Assembly: GCF_012927415.1 (NCBI RefSeq)
Contig: NZ_JABBPF010000054.1
Location: 1-37,879, forward strand
Direction: 5' to 3'
DNA from: Polaromonas sp.
Lineage (GTDB): Bacteria > Pseudomonadota > Gammaproteobacteria > Burkholderiales > Burkholderiaceae_C
Length of the DNA stretch: 37,879 nucleotides
In this document: one piece after another, positions 33,700-37,879 of the stretch
How positions within the stretch are numbered: position 1 is the stretch's first letter
Layout: each line of letters starts with the position of its first letter
Notes under the pieces: generated by a model
Database searches by the model: none
What the model was told of the DNA's origin: nothing
Seen by the model: only the letters and a program-made list of their open reading frames with translations
Program-made: the position numbers and the translations under genes

Positions 33700-34470
33700 T
33701 TACCACGGCAGGGAATTGCCGCGGTAATCCCTGAAACTGCCAGTATTTGCAGCGGTTAATCCAGCCATTACCGCAAGTAACTCAGCCGCTGCCACGGTTG
33801 CATGACGCACCGACAAACCGGCTTTGGCAAAGGGCTGCGACAGTCCGCTGTCCACCGTCCCGGGATGCAGCGCCACACAAAGGGATTCACGGTTACGGCG
33901 GGTAAGCTCTATTGACGCGGTTTTAACCAGCTGGTTCAGCGCTGCCTTGGAAGCGCGATAACCGTACCAGCCACCGAGCGCGTTGTCACCAATGCTGCCG
34001 ACCCGGGCTGAAACAAAAGCGGCCGCGCAACGCCCCTGTTTGGGAAATAGCGGCAGAAAATGTTTCATCACCAGCGCCGGGCCGATGGCGTTGACGCGAA
34101 ACACATGACTCAGGTAGTCGGCGTCCAGCTGGCTCCAGCTGCGTTCGGGCTGGCCTTGCTGGCCATGCAAAAAGCCGCTGGCTACCACTAGCAAACGAAG
34201 GTCGAGCTGCCTGTCAGCGCACTGAGCGGCAACCCAGCTCGCTGCCGCTTGAAGGCTGGTTTCGTCCGCATAGTCAATCGCCGGATGGCTGCTGCGGCTT
34301 AAAGCCAGCACAGTTGGATAGGGGCCGAAAGCGCCTTCGGACCCTGACAATTGGGCCGTCAGGGCCGCCCCCAAGCCACCCCCCGCGCCTATGACCAGCG
34401 CCACACCCGGCGGCGAAGCAAGCTTGCCGGCTGTCGCCGCCAGATCGTCGAGGCTGTACTCATGATTCAT
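33700..34470 (-). CDS. Short-chain dehydrogenase/reductase
   Basis: A 256-residue classical SDR-fold oxidoreductase. The nucleotide motif is VIGAGGGLGAAL (residues about 26-36), the NAG-equivalent is VVASGFLH, and the active site has FVSARVGS (Ser) and YGYRASKAALNQ (Tyr, Lys). The later stretch ALHPGTVDSGLSQPF resembles the C-factor (CsgA)-like subgroup. It likely uses NAD(P)H; the substrate is unknown. It converges with livM and is preceded by a palindromic repeat (34486-34502) and a DEAD-box helicase gene on the same strand. Confidence 0.9.
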   Translation of the reverse strand: MNHEYSLDDLAATAGKLASPPGVALVIGAGGGLGAALTAQLSGSEGAFGPYPTVLALSRSSHPAIDYADETSLQAAASWVAAQCADRQLDLRLLVVASGFLHGQQGQPERSWSQLDADYLSHVFRVNAIGPALVMKHFLPLFPKQGRCAAAFVSARVGSIGDNALGGWYGYRASKAALNQLVKTASIELTRRNRESLCVALHPGTVDSGLSQPFAKAGLSVRHATVAAAELLAVMAGLTAANTGSFRDYRGNSLPW

Positions 34471-34485
34471 TTTGCGGCACCCGTT

Positions 34486-34502
34486 GCTATGCTATTTATA
34501 GC
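34486..34502. repeat. Short AT-rich palindrome (GCTAT...ATAGC)
   Basis: GCTAT-gctattt-ATAGC, with the same 7-base spacing as the copy at 6351-6367; an inner GCTAT-tt-ATAGC pairing is also possible. It lies in the upstream region of the short-chain dehydrogenase. Confidence 0.6.
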
Positions 34503-34562
34503 TACTCATGCAGATTCTTTCTGGACCAGCGGCTTATTTACAATATAAGTGATGGGGCTGCG

Positions 34563-35972
34563 TCAGGACTCATCGTCCAGCAGGCGTACCCTGACGCTTT
34601 TACCCTTGACCTTTCCCATCGCCAGTTTGTGCAACGCGTCGGCGGCAATGCTGCGGTCCACCGCGACATAGGTGGAAAACTCGTTCACATTGATCTTGCC
34701 AACCTGCTCACGGGTGAAGCCGGCCTCGCCGGTCAGCGCTCCCAGCACGTCGCCGGCGCGAATCTTTTCCTTGCGGCCACCCACGATCTGCAGCGTGGCC
34801 ATTGGCGGGCGCAGCGCTTCCTTGCCATCCGGTGTCAGCTCGTCGAGCTTGTGCCATTCGGACTCGGCTTTTTGCAGTTGCTCGATCTTGCCAACCGAGC
34901 CCATTTCGTCCATCGTGGCCAGGCTGATGGCCCAACCCTCTTCGTCGGCACGGCCGGTGCGGCCGATGCGGTGAATATGAATTTCAGCATCGGGCGTCAC
35001 ATCGACGTTGATCACCATTTCCAGCTGCGAAATATCCAGCCCGCGCGCCGCCACGTCGGTCGCAACCAGAACCGAGCAGCTGCGGTTGGAAAACTGCACC
35101 AGCACCTGGTCGCGTTCGCGCTGCTCCAGCTCGCCATACAGCGCAAGCGCGCTAAAACCCTGGTCTTTCAGCAGTTGCACCAGCGCCCGGCATTGCGATT
35201 TGGTATTGCAAAAGGCCAGCGTGCTGACCGGCCGGTAATGGTTGAGCACCAGCGCCACCGCATTGAGGCGCGCCTCGTCGTGGTCGGTATCCTCAACCTG
35301 ATACCAGCGCTGACGGATCTTGCTTTTTTCATGCTGCGCCTGCACGGTGATGGTTTGCGGGTTCTTCATGAACTGCTGGCTGATTTTGGCGATGCCTTCA
35401 GGGTAAGTCGCCGAAAACAGCAGGGTCTGGCGTTCTTTGGGACATTGTTTGGCCACGGTGGCGATGTCGTCAAAAAAGCCCATGTCAAGCATGCGGTCGG
35501 CCTCGTCGAGCACCAGCGTATTCAGGGCTTCCAGATTCAGGTTGCCGCGCTCCAGGTGATCCATGATGCGGCCTGGAGTGCCGACCACGATGTGCGCGCC
35601 GTGCTCCAGGCTGGCAATCTGGCCGCGCAGGGCAACGCCGCCGCACAGCGTGACGACCTTGATGTTTTCCTCGGCGCGGGCCAAGCGGCGGATTTCGGTC
35701 GTGACCTGATCGGCCAGCTCGCGTGTCGGGCATAGCACCATCGCCTGGATGGCAAAACGGCGGGCGTTCAGGTTGGCCAGCAGAGCCAGCGCAAAGGCGG
35801 CGGTCTTGCCGCTGCCGGTCTTGGCCTGGGCAATCAGGTCTTTGCCGAGCAGCGCGACCGGCAGGCTGGCGGCCTGAATCGGGGTCATGGCGGTGTAGCC
35901 GAGTTGGGTCAGATTTGCCAGGACGTGGGCCGGCAGCGAAAGGGCGCTGAAATCATTGGGAAAAGTAATCAT
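34563..35972 (-). CDS. dbpA: ATP-dependent RNA helicase DbpA
   Basis: A 469-residue DEAD-box helicase involved in late 50S ribosomal subunit assembly through 23S rRNA. The Q motif is GYTAMTPIQ, motif I AKTGSGKTAAF, Ia PTRELADQV, II VLDEADRMLDMGF, III FSATYP, V VLVATDVAARGLDI, VI IHRIGRTGR. The C-terminal ~75 residues (KEKIRAGDVLGALTG, NVNEFSTYVAVDRSIA) form the DbpA RNA-binding domain that recognises the 23S hairpin 92 region. ATG 35972 (MITFPNDF) is the family-like start; the frame is open further upstream but unconserved. Confidence 0.94.
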   Translation of the reverse strand: MITFPNDFSALSLPAHVLANLTQLGYTAMTPIQAASLPVALLGKDLIAQAKTGSGKTAAFALALLANLNARRFAIQAMVLCPTRELADQVTTEIRRLARAEENIKVVTLCGGVALRGQIASLEHGAHIVVGTPGRIMDHLERGNLNLEALNTLVLDEADRMLDMGFFDDIATVAKQCPKERQTLLFSATYPEGIAKISQQFMKNPQTITVQAQHEKSKIRQRWYQVEDTDHDEARLNAVALVLNHYRPVSTLAFCNTKSQCRALVQLLKDQGFSALALYGELEQRERDQVLVQFSNRSCSVLVATDVAARGLDISQLEMVINVDVTPDAEIHIHRIGRTGRADEEGWAISLATMDEMGSVGKIEQLQKAESEWHKLDELTPDGKEALRPPMATLQIVGGRKEKIRAGDVLGALTGEAGFTREQVGKINVNEFSTYVAVDRSIAADALHKLAMGKVKGKSVRVRLLDDES

Positions 35973-36660
35973 GCCCTGATTATCGTGACTCGCGCCTTGC
36001 CTCATTGCGGTAAGGCCGGCGAGCGAAACACTGGCAAGCTGTGCGCGGTCCCATTTGCCTGAACTTTTTTGATTATTAGGCACCCCCTGAAAACTTGATT
36101 CCCCTGCCCTTCCTAACGCCTTGCAGTCACTGACAAGCCATGCGCTGCCGGCCTTTGCAATGGCGCTGGCAGTGATCATTGTTGCGGTTGGCGCCTAGGG
36201 TGGCTGGTGCAGCGCTACGCCATCCACCGTGAAACCAGCCGGTTGACGCCGCTGGGCGTATTTGCGGAGCTGTCAGGCGCTGAGCGCGCCGGAGCGGTTC
36301 TTTTCATGCACGGTCCGGCACCGCTTTGACCCGCGAGTGATGAGCTGGCCGGTATGGCTTCCAGCTCGGCATGGCCGGCTGGCTGCATTGGTGCCGCGGA
36401 TCTGTGCCGTACCACCAGGAGGGGTGGGCGCGCACCAATGCCAGGAGCCAGGAGCGTCTGGCCAGGGGCAGCATGGCAACATCCACGCATTCATGGACAA
36501 CAAAATGATTTACCGATTACTTCTCGTGCAAAGCACAATTTCTAAGATCAAGTTAAGATATATTGTGCGCAATTAGATTTGACACAATATTAAATTGCAT
36601 TAAAAATTTATAGCGCCATCCTGCGCGATTTTTTACCAGACAACGAAAGTGAACCCCTCT
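35973..36660. other. Long gene-poor gap with possible coding remnants
   Basis: Nearly 690 bases without a supported gene. Plus-strand frames around 36120-36330 read LPAFAMALAVIIVAVGA (membrane-like), then after a stop and frame change YAIHRETSRLTPLGVFAEL, which may be the remains of a membrane protein gene; I cannot name the family. The last 130 bases are AT-rich and hold the control region of the hydrolase gene. Confidence 0.4.
36561..36589. promoter_or_regulatory. Dyad and candidate promoter upstream of the hydrolase gene
   Basis: TATTGTG (36561-36567) and CACAATA (36583-36589) form a 7-base dyad with 15-base spacing; the left part also holds ATTGTGCGCAAT. TTGACA at 36579-36584 is a good -35 box overlapping the right arm, with a poor A-rich -10 about 17 bases on. 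The arrangement suits a repressor of MarR/OhrR type, which is an inference from the AATTG-like half sites. Confidence 0.45.
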
Positions 36661-37641
36661 ATGTCCAAAAGCAACGTAACTGCAAGCGCAGGTCAATCGC
36701 GTCGCAATCTGCTTGTTGGCAGCATCGCCGTGGCGGCCAGTGCAGGCGCAGCGGCTGCAACCCATTCAAGCAATCCGGCTACCATGAAAAACGACTACAA
36801 GGCCGCTCACCGCAGCAACATGATCACCACCAAAGACGGCACCCAAATCTATTACAAGGACTGGGGCACCGGCCCGGATACCGTCATCTTCAGTCACGGC
36901 TGGCCTTTGAGCGCTGACGCCTGGGAAGACCAGATGATGTTTCTGGCCTCCAACGGTTACCGCTGCATTGCCCATGACCGGCGCGGACACGGCCGTTCCA
37001 GCCAGCCCTGGGATGGCAACAATTACGATACCTTTGCCGCCGACCTTGACACCCTGGTGACGACACTGAATATCAAAAACGCAACCTTCGTCGGTCACTC
37101 CATGGGGGGCGGGGAAGTCGCTCGCTATCTGGGCAAGTTCGGCAGCGCGCGCGCTTCCCAGGCGGTGCTGATTGCTGCAGTAACGCCACTGATGATCAAG
37201 ACCGACAAGAACCCCGAAGGCACGCCCCTGAGTGCTTTTGACGGCATTCGCGCCGGCCTGCAGGCTGACCGCGCACAGTTCTACAAAGATCTGACCAACC
37301 CGTTTTTCGGCTTCAACCGCACCGGCATCAAGGACTCGTCAGGTCGCCGCGACACCTTCACCACGCTGGGCATGCAGTCCAGCCTGCGCAGCTCGTATGA
37401 GTGCGTCAAGCAGTTTTCAGAAACCGACTTCACTGAAGACCTGAAAAAAATGACGCTGCCGACGCTGATCATCCACGGTGATGATGACCAGATCGTACCG
37501 ATCGCTCCGTCGGCCATGGCGGCATCGAAAATTCTGAAAAACGCCCGTCTCGAAGTTTACAAAGGCGGCTCGCACGCGATCCCACAAATGAACAAAGACA
37601 AGCTCAACGCAGACTTGCTGGCATTCCTCAAGCAGGCCTGA
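36661..37641 (+). CDS. Tat-exported alpha/beta hydrolase (non-haem chloroperoxidase-like)
   Basis: A 326-residue alpha/beta hydrolase. The N terminus has a twin-Arg export signal (SRRNLLVGSIAVAASAGAAAA), so it is likely periplasmic. The core has FSHGWPLSADAWEDQM (oxyanion loop), HDRRGHGRSSQPW, nucleophile elbow VGHSMGGGEVARYL (Ser about residue 146), acid HGDDDQIVP and catalytic His in GGSHAIP. The family includes cofactor-free perhydrolases/chloroperoxidases and esterases. ATG 36661 was chosen; GTG 36649 is an in-frame alternative. A dyad with MarR/OhrR-like appearance lies upstream, and a glutathione reductase-like gene follows, which hints at a peroxide or oxidative-stress setting. Confidence 0.9.
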   Translation: MSKSNVTASAGQSRRNLLVGSIAVAASAGAAAATHSSNPATMKNDYKAAHRSNMITTKDGTQIYYKDWGTGPDTVIFSHGWPLSADAWEDQMMFLASNGYRCIAHDRRGHGRSSQPWDGNNYDTFAADLDTLVTTLNIKNATFVGHSMGGGEVARYLGKFGSARASQAVLIAAVTPLMIKTDKNPEGTPLSAFDGIRAGLQADRAQFYKDLTNPFFGFNRTGIKDSSGRRDTFTTLGMQSSLRSSYECVKQFSETDFTEDLKKMTLPTLIIHGDDDQIVPIAPSAMAASKILKNARLEVYKGGSHAIPQMNKDKLNADLLAFLKQA

Positions 37642-37816
37642 GCGGCGATTGACGGCTGCTCCACAGCAGCAAAAGCAAAACAGGCGCCAAGGTTCGACAC
37701 TCGAGTCGCCTGTCTGCCGGCAAACCGGCAGGCGCGGGGGACATGACCTTACCGACATGCAGTGGCTGCCCGGTGGTAAGGTGGGTTCCCATTTCGCGCA
37801 ACCAGGAAAAACACAT

Positions 37817-37879
37817 ATGCGGACTTTTGACTTCGATCTCTTTGTCATCGGCGGCGGCAGTGGCGGCGTGCGCGCTGCG
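37817..37879 (+). CDS. gor: Glutathione-disulfide reductase-like flavoprotein, 5' end
   Basis: Only the first 21 codons are in the window. They read MRTFDFDLFVIGGGSGGVRA, the N-terminal FAD-binding GxGxxG unit; the FDLFVIGGGSGGVRA form is characteristic of glutathione reductases among pyridine nucleotide-disulfide oxidoreductases. AGGAAA precedes the ATG. The distinguishing active-site CVxRGC motif lies beyond the window, so another disulfide reductase cannot be excluded. Confidence 0.75.
   Translation, partial: MRTFDFDLFVIGGGSGGVRAA

Noticed and set aside
37714..37731. Hairpin CTGCCGG-caaa-CCGGCAG after the hydrolase gene considered as a terminator
   Set aside because: No T-run follows on either strand; it may be a structured end but is not a Rho-independent terminator.

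Overview
The window looks like a chromosomal segment of a betaproteobacterium of the order Burkholderiales, most likely family Comamonadaceae (Polaromonas/Rhodoferax-like). This rests on the GC-rich coding style, a polyhydroxyalkanoate granule-region protein, a LivM-LivG fusion, a fused isobutyryl-CoA mutase, and short AT-rich GCTAT...ATAGC palindromes scattered between genes. The genus is an inference from gene content and remembered patterns, not from a search.

Layout. 1-4.0 kb: the end of a zinc aminopeptidase-like gene, a PHA-system protein, then a tightly overlapping operon of a CaiB/BaiF CoA-transferase, an HMG-CoA lyase-type enzyme and a VOC protein. 4.3-6.3 kb: acyl-CoA-binding protein divergent from a wax ester synthase/diacylglycerol acyltransferase. 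6.4-7.2 kb: type III pantothenate kinase. 7.2-11.5 kb: the most interesting block, an alpha-hydroxyketone (Cqs/Lqs/Jqs-type) quorum-sensing locus. It has a LuxR-type regulator, a multi-pass membrane sensor kinase that appears broken by a frameshifting deletion, an LqsR-like response regulator and a CqsA/LqsA-like autoinducer synthase. A near-perfect lux-box-like dyad (CT-N12-AG) lies upstream of the synthase. 11.6-13.2 kb: a rhodanese and a polyphosphate kinase 2.

13.3-20.6 kb: a complete branched-chain-type ABC importer on the minus strand (binding protein, LivH, fused LivM-LivG, LivF), divergent from a cache-domain histidine kinase and a NarL-type response regulator. 20.7-24.1 kb: the fused cobalamin-dependent acyl-CoA mutase IcmF behind a perfect 16-bp palindromic operator, ending in a bidirectional terminator shared with a 54-residue protein. 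24.5-26 kb: remains of a Bug-family binding protein and a DUF6352-like gene. 26.3-28.6 kb: an exported FecR/DUF6600 protein with a Gln/Arg-rich repeat tail. 28.9-33.7 kb: a second complete Liv-type importer in a different gene order, whose LivF has Arg in place of the Walker A Lys. 33.7-37.9 kb: a short-chain dehydrogenase, a DbpA-type RNA helicase, a Tat-exported alpha/beta hydrolase and the first 21 codons of a glutathione reductase-like gene.

Themes: acyl-CoA, PHA and lipid metabolism recur, with import systems for branched-chain or related acids next to branched-chain acyl-CoA rearrangement. The signalling block at 7.2-11.6 kb is the best candidate for something not fully described: an alpha-hydroxyketone synthase apparently placed under a LuxR-type regulator, next to a degenerate cognate kinase. 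No tRNA, rRNA, CRISPR array, transposase or integrase was seen.
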